A DNA stretch of 39,571 nucleotides from Lachnospiraceae bacterium (GTDB lineage: Bacteria > Bacillota > Clostridia > Lachnospirales > Lachnospiraceae), in assembly GCA_014804355.1 (NCBI GenBank), contig JAAUZY010000106.1, positions 1-39,571 of the forward strand. The letters are read 5' to 3'. Below the pieces are notes generated by a model. The model was not told the DNA's origin, searched no databases, and was given only the letters and a program-made list of their open reading frames with translations. This document shows positions 22,018 through 30,831 of this stretch, one piece after another. Each line of letters starts with the position of its first letter. The first letter of the stretch is position 1. A program made the position numbers and the translations under genes.

Positions 22018-23262
22018 ATGAACAGAACAACCCACAGTCTCCTACAGGATCGCCAGATCAGAAAATACTACACTTTCCTTATCACCTTCTGCCTCCTGCT
22101 CCTTATGGCAGCCACTCTTTTCTGCAGACAGCTGACCGACTCTGCCAAAACCATGCTCCTGTCCCACGATGAAGCGGTCGCCTCCTCTTTGATGAAACAA
22201 GGCATCTCTGAAAATATAATCGCCAAGGCGCTCACTGACGATGGAGCCGGTCAAACGCAGGCAGGCGCCGATCTACTTAAAAAACTCGGAATCGTCCCTT
22301 CTTTGGACGCGCAGTTTCTGCCCCATCTCCACTCTTTCCGAAACCACGCATGGCATTTGTCGCTTGCTGCCCTGCTCCCGATCTGTCTGCTTCTTCTCGG
22401 CATGAGTCTGCACTTTTTGCATAAAAGAGACAATCTATACCGCCATGCCTTTTCCATCATTGACCATTATATAGGCGGCGACTATACCCGCCGTCTGCCA
22501 CAGACAGACGAGGGCTCTATCTACCAAGTCTTCTCTTCTGTGGACAGACTTGCCACCATGCTTCAGGCACAGAATGAAACCGAATACAGATCCAAAATCT
22601 TCTTACGCAATACGATCTCCGATATCTCCCACCAACTGCGGACACCGCTTGCGGCACTCTCCATGTATCAGGAAATTATGGAAAACGAACCCGACCACCC
22701 CGATGTCATACAGAAATTTGCAGTCAAGACAGAACTTGCCCTAAATCGCATGGAGCAGTTGATCGAGTCCATGCTTAAAATCACCCGGCTGGACGCCGGA
22801 AGCGTCGTTTTCGAGAAAAGAATCTGTAACCTGTCGGAGCTGGTCTCCCGCGCAGTAAACGAACTGACGACCCGCGCCGCGAGCGAACACAAAGAAATCA
22901 AACTGGAAGGTTCCTCTGAAGAAACCCTTCCCTGCGATCCTTCATGGACAATCGAAGCCATCGGCAACATCGTCAAAAATGCGTTGGAGCACACAGACGC
23001 AAACGGCACCATCCATATTTCGTGGGACACATCCCCTGTCACTACACGGATCATGATCTCCGACGATGGCAACGGCATTGCTCCCGAAGATATCCACCAT
23101 ATCTTTAAACGCTTCTACCGAAGCCGTAAGTCTTCTGACACACAAGGCATCGGGCTGGGATTGTCGCTCGCCAAATCTATCATAGAAGGACAAGGCGGCA
23201 CAATCTCCGTCCAGAGCACACCCCACGTGGGAACAACCTTTACCCTGCTGTTCCCATCATGA
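22018..23262 (+). CDS. Membrane sensor histidine kinase
   Basis: 414 aa. Membrane segments at about 18-36 and 112-132 bound an extracytoplasmic loop of about 75 residues. HAMP-like linker at about 135-190, then HisKA with His205 in SDISHQLRTPLAALSMYQEIM. HATPase_c has 'IEAIGNIVKNALEHT' (N box), 'ISDDGNGIAPEDIHHIFKRFYRSRKSSDTQGIGLGLSLAKSIIEGQGG' (G1, F and G2 boxes). It pairs with the regulator at 21143 (71-nt gap). The upstream AAGAAAGG site is 14 nt from ATG 22018, wider than normal. The signal is unknown; the downstream MacB-like transporter suggests an antimicrobial peptide or envelope stress. Confidence 0.92.
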   Translation: MNRTTHSLLQDRQIRKYYTFLITFCLLLLMAATLFCRQLTDSAKTMLLSHDEAVASSLMKQGISENIIAKALTDDGAGQTQAGADLLKKLGIVPSLDAQFLPHLHSFRNHAWHLSLAALLPICLLLLGMSLHFLHKRDNLYRHAFSIIDHYIGGDYTRRLPQTDEGSIYQVFSSVDRLATMLQAQNETEYRSKIFLRNTISDISHQLRTPLAALSMYQEIMENEPDHPDVIQKFAVKTELALNRMEQLIESMLKITRLDAGSVVFEKRICNLSELVSRAVNELTTRAASEHKEIKLEGSSEETLPCDPSWTIEAIGNIVKNALEHTDANGTIHISWDTSPVTTRIMISDDGNGIAPEDIHHIFKRFYRSRKSSDTQGIGLGLSLAKSIIEGQGGTISVQSTPHVGTTFTLLFPS

Positions 23263-23280
23263 CTACCCACCTTACAAACT

Positions 23281-23324
23281 TGTAAGATAAAATTCACCTG
23301 TCTGTAAGATTCACTTGTTATGAT
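23281..23324 (+). promoter_or_regulatory. ABC operon promoter with TGTAAGAT repeats at 22-bp spacing
   Basis: TGTAAGAT occurs at 23281 and 23303, exactly two helical turns apart. A TATGAT -10-like box begins at 23319, 16 bp after the second repeat. This arrangement resembles the 11-bp-spaced repeats of the first two-component system. The 21143 response regulator is the likely activator. Element A lies downstream in the resulting 5' leader. Confidence 0.5.
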
Positions 23325-23351
23325 TCTGGCATAAAGTTTATTCGATAGCCA

Positions 23352-23503
23352 GCTCAGACAAGAATACATTACAAACGGAGCCCCTCAAAATGCATCGGCA
23401 CTTAGCGAGGTATTGAGTTGCTTCGCAACTCACGAGCTTAGTGTCCGCTATGCATTTTGCGGAGCGAGAGCGCGGCGACATTGTAATGTATTCTTGTCTG
23501 AGC
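23352..23503. repeat. Structured palindromic element A
   Basis: 152 bp. A perfect 23-bp outer stem (23352-23374 with 23481-23503) encloses a core with three further stems: 23386-23395 with 23450-23459; 23396-23402 with 23440-23447 (one bulged T at 23444); and an extra hairpin 23414-23421 with 23425-23432. The core 5' box is CGGAGCCCCT (23376) and the 3' box CGGAGCGAGAGCGCGGCGAC (23460-23479). The same boxes occur in element B at 30832-30968, whereas the stem sequences differ but keep complementarity. Confidence 0.85.
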
Positions 23504-23553
23504 GTCCCGTTTCCAATAAACCCTATGATTATAGCATGAAAGGAACGAACATC

Positions 23554-24270
23554 ATGAATATCTTACAAGTACACAATCTATGCAAAACCTACGGCAAAGG
23601 CGAAACCCAAGTAAACGCCCTAAAAAACGTATCCTTTACCCTGCAAAAAGGTGAATTCTGCGCCGTAGTCGGCGAATCCGGCTCCGGCAAAAGCACCCTT
23701 CTAAACTGCATCGGTGCCCTCGACACCCCGACCTCCGGTAACATCCTCATCGACGGAAACGACCTTTTTACCATGAAAGAAGAAGGCCGCACCATATTCA
23801 GAAGACGGAATATCGGCTTCATCTTCCAATCTTTTCAATTAGTAGCGGAATTAAATGTAGAACAAAACATCATGTTCCCTATTCTGCTCGACTACCGCAG
23901 ACCCGATCCTGCAGACATTGAAGAAATGCTGGACATCTTAGGATTAAAAGACAGACGGCACCATCTCCCCAATCAGTTGTCAGGCGGTCAACAGCAACGC
24001 GTTGCTATCGGTCGTGCCCTGATCACAAAACCGAAACTGATTCTGGCCGATGAGCCTACCGGCAATCTGGACAGCAGAAACAGCGATGAAGTGCTCGACC
24101 TGCTCATCAAGGCATCCAGACACTACCAGCAGACCATCCTCATGATCACACATAACAACAACCTGGCGGTATCCGCAGACAGAGTGTTTCGCGTGACAGA
24201 CGGGTGCCTGACAGATCTGGGTAAAACAGCTGGGAAAGGAGCAGCCTACAGAGATGAAAAATTATCTTGA
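23554..24270 (+). CDS. ABC transporter ATP-binding protein, MacB/LolD type
   Basis: 238 aa. Walker A 'GESGSGKST', Q loop '[14 protein letters not shown]', signature '[15 protein letters not shown]', Walker B '[15 protein letters not shown]' and H loop 'MITHNN'. This is a full-length MacB/LolD/FtsE-type exporter ATPase. The start is ATG 23554 with AAAGGA about 9 nt before it; the frame from 23413 runs through element A and is not translated. The gene overlaps the large permease by 17 nt, so both subunits are coupled. It follows the kinase gene by 291 bp that hold the regulator repeats and element A. Confidence 0.93.
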   Translation: MNILQVHNLCKTYGKGETQVNALKNVSFTLQKGEFCAVVGESGSGKSTLLNCIGALDTPTSGNILIDGNDLFTMKEEGRTIFRRRNIGFIFQSFQLVAELNVEQNIMFPILLDYRRPDPADIEEMLDILGLKDRRHHLPNQLSGGQQQRVAIGRALITKPKLILADEPTGNLDSRNSDEVLDLLIKASRHYQQTILMITHNNNLAVSADRVFRVTDGCLTDLGKTAGKGAAYRDEKLS

Positions 24271-26629
24271 ACTCGTTCCGCTTTATACAAAAGCACACAG
24301 GAAACAGAACCGCATGTCAATCTTCTGCATTTTTCTTTCGGTATTCCTCGTGGCAACCATATTCGGCATGGCAGACATGTATATACAAAGCCAGCTTCTC
24401 AAGACGAAACAGGAGGACGGCAACTGGCACATCGTCTTAAGTAAGATCAGCGATGAAGAGGCCGCACTGATTGCCGCACGTCCCGATGTCAAGCTACTCT
24501 CCTGCTACGGCGTGTTGAATTATCAACTGGATATGGGATACAAAGTAGCTGATAAAGACGTGGTCATCTGCGGAAGTGATGAAGCTGAGGTGACAGACAT
24601 CTATGCCGGTACCGTTTCCGAAGGTTCTTTTCCCCGGAAAGAAAACGAAGTGCTCGTAAGCGGCAATGTCAAAAAAGAACTGGGACTTTCTATCGGCGAT
24701 CAGATATCCATACGTGACGCTACAGGAACGGAATACCCCTACACCATATCCGGTTTTGCCGATGATCTTCCCATGATCATGAGCAAGGACATTTACGGCG
24801 TATTCATGAACACTGCTGCCTTCCGCGATTTCTTTCCCAGTGTTGTTGACGGCGAACCTGACGATTATGACAGTTGTTTTCTCGTTCAGTTCCGCAACCC
24901 TCGCACAATACGGAAATCGATAGACGATATTAAAGAACAATTCCATCTGTCTGACGATCAGGTAGGCGAACAGGCAATGCTTTTGGGATTACTTGGTCAA
25001 AGCGACGAAGGCAACCTGTTTATGATGATGATCTATGCTGCTGCCGCGATTTTATCCGTACTGGTCTTACTGGCAGGCATCCTCATGATTGCCAGCAGTT
25101 TAAACAGCAATATCGCCGGACGGACAGAATTCTTCGGGATGTTGCGCTGTGTGGGCGCCACGCCGAAACAGATCATACGGTTAGTCCACAGGGAAGCATT
25201 GAGTCTGTGCACCTATGCCATCCCTTCCAGTATCATTCTCGGCATAATTGTCATCTGGGTACTGTGCGCCCTTCTGCGCGCATTAAGTCCCCTGTATTTT
25301 GCCACTATGCCGGCTTTTGCCATCAGCCTGCCCAGCATAGCAGCCGGGGTTATTATCGGAATACTTACCGTACTTCTGGCAGCCCGGGCACCGGCGAAGA
25401 GAGCTTCCAAGGCATCTCCGTTAGCTGCGGTGACAGGCAATGCCAATGACGCGTCACCCGTACGCAGAGCTGCCAACACTACCCTCTGCAAAGTAGACAC
25501 GGCACTGGGCATCCATCATGCCAAAGCAAGCCGCAAAAACTTTCTGCTGGTGGTGAGCTCCTTTGCCCTAAGCATCATACTTTTCCTGTCCTTCTCAACA
25601 ACTGTTGATTTCATGAAGCATGCAATCAAGGCGCTCAGTCCGTGGTCGCCGGACATTTCTGTGATAAGCCCGAATAACACATGCACGGTAGACCGTTCCC
25701 TAATGCCCGTACTGCAGGATAACCCTATTGTCAAAAGGGCATTTGGGAGGATGTTTGCCTACGACCTTCCCACCGTGACAAACGGCAGGGAAAATACAAC
25801 TATGTTGATCTCCTATGAAGAACAGCAGTTTAAGTGGGCAAAGAAATACCTTCTCGACGGCTCTTTGCAAGAAGTGCAGGAGCAGCTCGGAACCGGACTC
25901 ATCGTAGCGGCTCCTCAATATAATAATCATTCCGAGATACAAGTCGGTGACTCTGTAACTCTCATGATCGACGGACAGCCCGCGGAAATAACGATTACGG
26001 GAATGGTATCGGAATGCCCCTTCAACACGCCGGACGGCGACATCATCATCTGTTCGGAAGATACGTTCAGACAATTAACGGGAGCCGAAGATTATACCAT
26101 CATCGATATTCAACTGACCGGAAAAGCCACCAACAATGATGTAGATGCGATTCGCTCTTTAGTTGGGACTGGGTGTACCTTCTCCGACCAGCGCATTGAC
26201 AAACAGAGTGTGATGGGAGCCACTTATTCGTTTAAATTGTTTATTTACGGCTTTCTGTTTCTGATCGCCATGGTCACAATCTGCAATATCATCAACTGTG
26301 TTGCCATGAGTGTAGAGGCACGGATGAAACAGTACGGAGGACTACGCGCCATCGGCCTGAGCGACAGACAGCTTAAGAAAATGATCATCGCCGAAACATC
26401 AACCTATGCAGTATCGGGCGGCATCTGCGGTATTGTTCTGGGACTTGCACTGAACAAGAAATTGTTTGAGATTCTGGTATCCTATCGTTGGGGTGAACCG
26501 TGGAGCCTGCCGACCGCAGAACTTGGTATTATTATCGGGATCGTCATGATATCCGTGATTCTGGCGATACACGGTCCGATTAGGAAGATTCGTGAAATGT
26601 CAATCGTGGATACGTTGAATGCGCAGTAG
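24254..26629 (+). CDS. Large FtsX/MacB-type ABC transporter permease
   Basis: 791 aa with two FtsX halves. A first membrane segment at about 24-44 is followed by a large extracytoplasmic domain (about 45-260, 'VLVSGNVKKELGLSIGDQISIRD'). Three segments follow at about 258-400 with the FtsX motif 'EFFGMLRCVGATPKQIIRLV'. A second half starts with a segment near 430 ('NFLLVVSSFALSIILFLSFS'), a second extracytoplasmic domain, and three segments at about 650-785 with 'MKQYGGLRAIGLSDRQLKKMI'. The gene is full length. It starts at ATG 24254 inside the ATPase gene, after GGAAAGGAGC. As in BceAB/MacB-like exporters it probably moves or detaches peptides or lipids at the cell surface, but the substrate cannot be told. 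Confidence 0.92.
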   Translation: MKNYLELVPLYTKAHRKQNRMSIFCIFLSVFLVATIFGMADMYIQSQLLKTKQEDGNWHIVLSKISDEEAALIAARPDVKLLSCYGVLNYQLDMGYKVADKDVVICGSDEAEVTDIYAGTVSEGSFPRKENEVLVSGNVKKELGLSIGDQISIRDATGTEYPYTISGFADDLPMIMSKDIYGVFMNTAAFRDFFPSVVDGEPDDYDSCFLVQFRNPRTIRKSIDDIKEQFHLSDDQVGEQAMLLGLLGQSDEGNLFMMMIYAAAAILSVLVLLAGILMIASSLNSNIAGRTEFFGMLRCVGATPKQIIRLVHREALSLCTYAIPSSIILGIIVIWVLCALLRALSPLYFATMPAFAISLPSIAAGVIIGILTVLLAARAPAKRASKASPLAAVTGNANDASPVRRAANTTLCKVDTALGIHHAKASRKNFLLVVSSFALSIILFLSFSTTVDFMKHAIKALSPWSPDISVISPNNTCTVDRSLMPVLQDNPIVKRAFGRMFAYDLPTVTNGRENTTMLISYEEQQFKWAKKYLLDGSLQEVQEQLGTGLIVAAPQYNNHSEIQVGDSVTLMIDGQPAEITITGMVSECPFNTPDGDIIICSEDTFRQLTGAEDYTIIDIQLTGKATNNDVDAIRSLVGTGCTFSDQRIDKQSVMGATYSFKLFIYGFLFLIAMVTICNIINCVAMSVEARMKQYGGLRAIGLSDRQLKKMIIAETSTYAVSGGICGIVLGLALNKKLFEILVSYRWGEPWSLPTAELGIIIGIVMISVILAIHGPIRKIREMSIVDTLNAQ

Positions 26630-26659
26630 AAAAAATATGATTGCAAAATTATACTAATC

Positions 26660-27499
26660 CTATTCTTTTCCTGTCAAACAATACTTCGTAAAAACATGCA
26701 ATATGCCGTCTTCCTGTACCGACGGGCATATATCGTCTGCTATTTTCTTCAATTCTTCGCTTCCATTTCGCATGCAAATGCTTGAGCCCGCGGTCTCAAG
26801 CATTTCTTTATCATTTATACTGTCCCCGACGGCTATTGACCGGCATAGCGGAATATTTAATCGCTCACAAACTTTCCGCACTGCCTTTCCCTTATTAAAC
26901 TTCCTGTTAATGATTTCACCGTTGATGAAACCATTTTGATCTTCACCCGGTATACTGAATACAAAGTCAGACGACAAAATCTTCTTAGGCTGCACAAACT
27001 GTTCCCATGATGTGCCTACCATAATAATCTTATATACCGGCTGTCCGTGATATGCATCCATCGGAAAGACATTTAACGATTTTTCAACCTGCTCCTGCCA
27101 GCGCAGCAATTCACTATTATTCCCTTCGCCTGCATGGCTGCGCAGGAAATCCTTGAACCCTTCATCCGTATAGCAGCCATCCATACATTCTAATGTGTGA
27201 AAAATCCCGTTTTCTTTAAATAAATCCATTGCCGTCCGTCTCTGCTCCTCCGTCATCGGGCAATCATAGATTACTTCTTTGCAGCACTCAATATACCCTC
27301 CTGCACTGGCTATTATTCCGTCAAAGTCATATTTCAAAAACGGCAATATCATACCATAACTCCGCCCTGTACACAGGAACACATAGTGTCCCTGCTTCCT
27401 CGCCTGTGCAATTGCCCATAGCGCGGACTTAGGCACTACATTTTTACCCGGCTCTGTCAATGTTCCGTCAATATCCAGAAAAATGATTTTTTGTTCCAT
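26660..27499 (-). CDS. Cof-type HAD-superfamily phosphatase
   Basis: 279 aa. Motif I 'IIFLDIDGTLTEPGKNV', motif II in 'FLCTGRSYGM', motif III Lys in 'NKGKAVRKVCERL', motif IV 'SIAVGDSINDKEML'. A C2-type cap domain lies between motifs II and III (about 80-190), so it is a Cof/YidA-like sugar-phosphate phosphatase (HAD IIB). Substrates of this group are sugar phosphates or flavin/PLP-like compounds. The start ATG 27499 follows GGGGAAAAG. The gene stands alone between the ABC permease and the Rpn remnant and has no obvious operon partner. Confidence 0.9.
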   Translation of the reverse strand: MEQKIIFLDIDGTLTEPGKNVVPKSALWAIAQARKQGHYVFLCTGRSYGMILPFLKYDFDGIIASAGGYIECCKEVIYDCPMTEEQRRTAMDLFKENGIFHTLECMDGCYTDEGFKDFLRSHAGEGNNSELLRWQEQVEKSLNVFPMDAYHGQPVYKIIMVGTSWEQFVQPKKILSSDFVFSIPGEDQNGFINGEIINRKFNKGKAVRKVCERLNIPLCRSIAVGDSINDKEMLETAGSSICMRNGSEELKKIADDICPSVQEDGILHVFTKYCLTGKE

Positions 27500-27583
27500 C
27501 TTTTCCCCATATACTTTTCTAAGTTTTCCAAGTGGATTACTATTAAAATATCACATAATACTCGTTTCAAAAATGTTGTTAAT

Positions 27584-27997
27584 TTATAACCCGAATTCTC
27601 TAAACAGCCGTTCCCGGTATTTCTTATCTTTCATCGCACGCTTCAAATCCTGCATCCGATTCTGTTCCAGCAGAATAGTTGTCAAACCGGATAGTTGTTC
27701 TATTCCTTCTTCCCTTCCTTCTATCCTTCCCTCCATTCTAATCGTTCTTTCATACTTATCCACATCAAACTCTTCTAATAACATCCCTAACACCTCCGCC
27801 CGATAATTTTTTAATACCTCGTGTAAAATGCCATGATCCACACAATAATCAATCGCCTCAGCAAATGCCTCCTGCGCATTCAAACCTTCTGCCATATACT
27901 GCCTGGAAACAGCCACAAACTGAGCATACTCTTTCAAAACGGAGCACTGCTCCATCAGTCCGCTATTATGCCCGTACTCTCTCGTTCCTGCCCTATT
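27584..27997 (-). pseudogene. Remnant of an Rpn-family (PD-(D/E)XK nuclease) transposase
   Basis: The frame 'REYGHNSGLMEQCSVLKEYAQFVAVSRQYMAEGLNAQEAFAEAIDYCVDHGILHEVLKNYRAEVLGML', split here for length, matches the middle and C-terminal part of Rpn recombination-promoting nucleases common in Lachnospiraceae. It ends in the Glu-Gly-Arg-rich coiled tail typical of these proteins ('IRMEGRIEGREEGI'). The nuclease domain is missing and the frame starts just after a stop, so an ATG at 27955 is fortuitous; no ribosome binding site is seen. The remnant's 5' end meets a small three-way-junction repeat at 28010-28066. Confidence 0.7.
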
Positions 27998-28009
27998 TTA
28001 TTAATGTTT

Positions 28010-28066
28010 GAAAAATCTGACAGAAACTGTCCGGATGTGCGAAACGCACATTATTTAGAATTTTTC
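28010..28066. repeat. Small three-stem palindromic repeat
   Basis: An outer AT-rich stem (28010-28018 with 28058-28066, one bulge) encloses two perfect hairpins, GACAG-AAA-CTGTC (28019-28031) and ATGTGCG-AAA-CGCACAT (28035-28051), giving a three-way junction. It abuts the 5' end of the Rpn remnant. Non-coding. Confidence 0.55.
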
Positions 28067-28133
28067 TGATGAATTTATTGTATATAATATAAGATTTGCT
28101 GTCAATTGTCTTTATGAAGAATAGATAGAAAAG

Positions 28134-28165
28134 TTCTCCTGCCAAAGTATCATTCGGCAGGAGAA
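28134..28165 (-). terminator. Terminator of the sucrose operon
   Basis: A 10-bp perfect stem (28134-28143 with 28156-28165), followed on the minus strand by CTTTTC. It lies 76 bp after the stop of the fructokinase gene, the last of the minus-strand sugar genes. Confidence 0.65.
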
Positions 28166-28241
28166 AACAATCTGCTCATAAAAGTGATTCAAGTCATTCA
28201 CCGCGTAATAGCACTGCCTGACACACACCGTCTCTAATAGT

Positions 28242-29216
28242 CTACTGCTTTTTACCAAACTTCTCAACCAGCTCCCGCACTTCCGCCTCCTCCGGCATCA
28301 CACGCAACGCCCCCTTACGGGTCGTGATGATGGAAGCCGCCGCATTGGCGAACGTAATCATTTCTGTCAGATTTTCTTCATTCAAATTATGTAAACCATT
28401 TTTCAACACATAATGCAGACAGCATCCGCCGAAAGTATCTCCGGCTCCCGTAGTCTCAATCGTATTCTCCTGTATAAACGGTTTTACTTCCACGCGCAGG
28501 TCTTTGTAATAGGCGCGGCTTCCGTCTTTACCCATGGACAGCATGATCAGCGGAATATCATACTGCTGCCGCAGTTTCGCAATCCCGGCGTCATAATCCT
28601 CTTCTCCCGTAAACCACTGTATCTCATTGTCGGAAATTTTCAGCACATCACACTGGGAAAGCCCGTAAGCTACCTGCTCCTTCGCGTCATCCAGAGATTT
28701 CCATAAAGGCTCTCTCAAATTCGGGTCAAAGGAGATCACCGCACCCGCCTCCTTGGCAGCCGCAATCGCCTTCTTCGTGGCATTTCTCACTTCCTCATGA
28801 GTCATGGACAGCGTACCGAAATGAAAGATGTTGGTATCTTTCACCAGCTCCATCTGTACTTCATCCTCTTGTAACATCATATCCGCACCGGGATTTCTGT
28901 AGAACGAGAAATCTCTGTCCCCGTCCGGAAAAGTTTCTACAAACGCCAGCGTAGTGCGCACTTCCTCATCCATCACCAGATTCGATGTGTCTATTCCCAC
29001 TTCATCCAGTGTCTTCTTAAGGCGGTTCCCGAAAATATCCTGTCCCACTTTACCGATAAAAGCGGTTTTATGCCCCAATTTCGTCAGCATGGACAATACG
29101 TTACAGGGTGCCCCGCCGGGATTCGCCTCATAGATCGGATTTCCCTGCCCGCTCGTTCCGTTCTCCGTAAAATCAATCAACAGCTCGCCTAACGCAACCA
29201 CGTCATACTTCTTCAT
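28242..29216 (-). CDS. scrK: Fructokinase, PfkB family
   Basis: 324 aa. The N-terminal PfkB signature 'VVALGELLIDFTENG', 'EANPGGAPCNVLSMLTKLGHKTAFIGKVGQDIFG' (sugar site GGAPxN and the GxVGxDxFG block) and the C-terminal 'TIETTGAGDTFGGCCLHYVL' (anion hole and catalytic Asp of GAGD) are complete. It phosphorylates fructose to fructose-6-phosphate. It is the last gene of the sugar operon, just after sucrose-6-phosphate hydrolase, where the released fructose needs this step. The Met at 29216 ('MKKYDVVALGE') is the family-typical start; Met 29228 four codons upstream is also possible. A terminator follows at 28134-28165. Confidence 0.9.
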   Translation of the reverse strand: MKKYDVVALGELLIDFTENGTSGQGNPIYEANPGGAPCNVLSMLTKLGHKTAFIGKVGQDIFGNRLKKTLDEVGIDTSNLVMDEEVRTTLAFVETFPDGDRDFSFYRNPGADMMLQEDEVQMELVKDTNIFHFGTLSMTHEEVRNATKKAIAAAKEAGAVISFDPNLREPLWKSLDDAKEQVAYGLSQCDVLKISDNEIQWFTGEEDYDAGIAKLRQQYDIPLIMLSMGKDGSRAYYKDLRVEVKPFIQENTIETTGAGDTFGGCCLHYVLKNGLHNLNEENLTEMITFANAAASIITTRKGALRVMPEEAEVRELVEKFGKKQ

Positions 29217-29236
29217 ATTAATACCCATACCTTTCT

Positions 29237-30721
29237 CTACTTCAACTCATATTTTACCACATCCATGTTCACTTCCCCATCGGCGAAGAAAGATATTCCG
29301 TTCGCCGCAAGATCGGTATACATAGTCGCAGTGAGCACATACTCGCCATCGTTTACGAAGACTTCCACACTGAACTTATCCAGAATGAGCCTCAACTTAA
29401 TATTACCATCCTTGTTCTTCACAAGACACCGACGCTGATGAATGATCGCCCTTCTGGAACCGGAAAACTTCCTGTCCACTTTGACAATTGACTCATGTGG
29501 TCGAAAACTAATTGAAGTCCGATATGTATCATCCTGCGCAAACCTGACTGCAAATCTCTGATAGACCTTCGCTGCATCTGCCGGACGAACCGTCACTTCC
29601 ATATCGACTTTGCGCCCTTCTACTCCTGCAAGTTTGATTACATCCGTAAAAGTTACATTCTCGTGCCGCACTTCCTCTCCGCGCATCGCTTCCAATTCCC
29701 GTATCGGTCTTTGATACAGGCGGTCGTTTTGTATGAAAAGTTCTCTTGGCAGGCTCATCTGTCCAAGCCACGGCTGATCCGGCGTATGAAGATTACAGGT
29801 ATCCCAGTTCTGCATCCATCCGATCATGATCCTTCTCCCATCCGGTGTAAGAATCGTCTGGGGCGCATAGAAATCGATTCCGTAATCGATCGCCTGATCG
29901 TGCTCTTCCGTAAAAGTATCGGTCTGATCATCATAGGAACCGATGAGGCAGAGCGTACCGTTACCGTTATGATATTCAAATCCCTGCGGAAACATATCCT
30001 GCGGACTCGTGATCAGAACAGCCCTGCCATCCAGCATAAAGAAATCCGGACACTCCCACATCTTACCGAAGCGTTTGTTGTTAGCAGCCAGTATTTTCTC
30101 ATAGTTCCAATGAATACAATCGTTACTGCTGTACAGAAGGATTCTTCCGTCCCCTTCCTCCGTACAGTTCCCTACCACACATCGGTAGGATCCGTCAGAC
30201 TTCTGCCACATCTTCGGGTCACGGAAGTCAAACCTGCTCCCGCCTTCCGGTAAATCTTTCTCCGTAAGCACCGGATTGCCCGTATATTTATCATAATCTA
30301 CGCCATCACCTATCGCGACACACTGCGTCTGGATATCCCGCGTACTTCCGTCAGGCTGCATCTCTTTAGCAACCCCCGTATACATCAGCAAATGTCTTCC
30401 GTCCGGCATTACCACCGCACTGCCGGAAAAGCAGCCGTCCCTGTCACATTCCACATCAGGTGCCAGCGCCGCCGGAAGATATCTCCAATGCAGCAGATCC
30501 GTACTGACCGCATGTCCCCAGTGCATCGGTCCCCAGTGAGAATCATAGGGATGATACTGATAGAACATATGATATTCCCCTTTGTAGTAGGAGAAACCGT
30601 TAGGATCATTCATCCATCCTACGCGCGTCGCCAAATGGAAGTCCGGTTTGGCTTCTCTGTCAATCTTTCTCTCCATCGTCTCTTCGTATCTTCTTGCATC
30701 ACGCAAAGCCTGGCTTATCAT
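29237..30721 (-). CDS. scrB: Sucrose-6-phosphate hydrolase, GH32 family
   Basis: 494 aa. GH32 motifs: 'WMNDPNG' (36-42, nucleophile Asp39), 'FYQYHPYDSHWGPMHWGHAVSTDLLHW', 'FDFRDPKMW' (transition-state Asp) and 'MWECPDFF' (acid/base Glu). A C-terminal beta-sandwich follows ('FSVEVFVNDGEYVLTATMY'). The enzyme cuts sucrose-6-phosphate or sucrose and fructo-oligosaccharides into hexoses; with the ABC importer instead of a PTS, the substrate could be unphosphorylated. It lies 20 bp before the fructokinase start. The start ATG 30721 follows GGAGG at 8 nt. Upstream are a hairpin (30787-30814) and element B, so it may have its own transcript start. Confidence 0.93.
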   Translation of the reverse strand: MISQALRDARRYEETMERKIDREAKPDFHLATRVGWMNDPNGFSYYKGEYHMFYQYHPYDSHWGPMHWGHAVSTDLLHWRYLPAALAPDVECDRDGCFSGSAVVMPDGRHLLMYTGVAKEMQPDGSTRDIQTQCVAIGDGVDYDKYTGNPVLTEKDLPEGGSRFDFRDPKMWQKSDGSYRCVVGNCTEEGDGRILLYSSNDCIHWNYEKILAANNKRFGKMWECPDFFMLDGRAVLITSPQDMFPQGFEYHNGNGTLCLIGSYDDQTDTFTEEHDQAIDYGIDFYAPQTILTPDGRRIMIGWMQNWDTCNLHTPDQPWLGQMSLPRELFIQNDRLYQRPIRELEAMRGEEVRHENVTFTDVIKLAGVEGRKVDMEVTVRPADAAKVYQRFAVRFAQDDTYRTSISFRPHESIVKVDRKFSGSRRAIIHQRRCLVKNKDGNIKLRLILDKFSVEVFVNDGEYVLTATMYTDLAANGISFFADGEVNMDVVKYELK

Positions 30722-30786
30722 TGTTATACCTCCATATAAAATTACTATATATCAGCCTGTCTTTTTCTTCCATAATAACACAATAC

Positions 30787-30814
30787 CGGGGTAGATACCA
30801 TATTCTCTACCCCG
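30787..30814. terminator. Hairpin between the binding-protein gene and scrB
   Basis: A 9-bp perfect stem CGGGGTAGA/TCTACCCCG (30787-30795, 30806-30814) upstream of scrB. A T-run is not clear on either strand, so it may be an RNA-processing or partial terminator hairpin. The rest of 30722-30998 is element B and AT-rich DNA without genes. Confidence 0.5.
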
Positions 30815-30831
30815 ATACTAAAGATTCACTA

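Noticed and set aside
23413-23553. N-terminal extension of the second ABC ATPase
   Set aside because: It translates element A; ATG 23554 has its own ribosome binding site and matches the family start.
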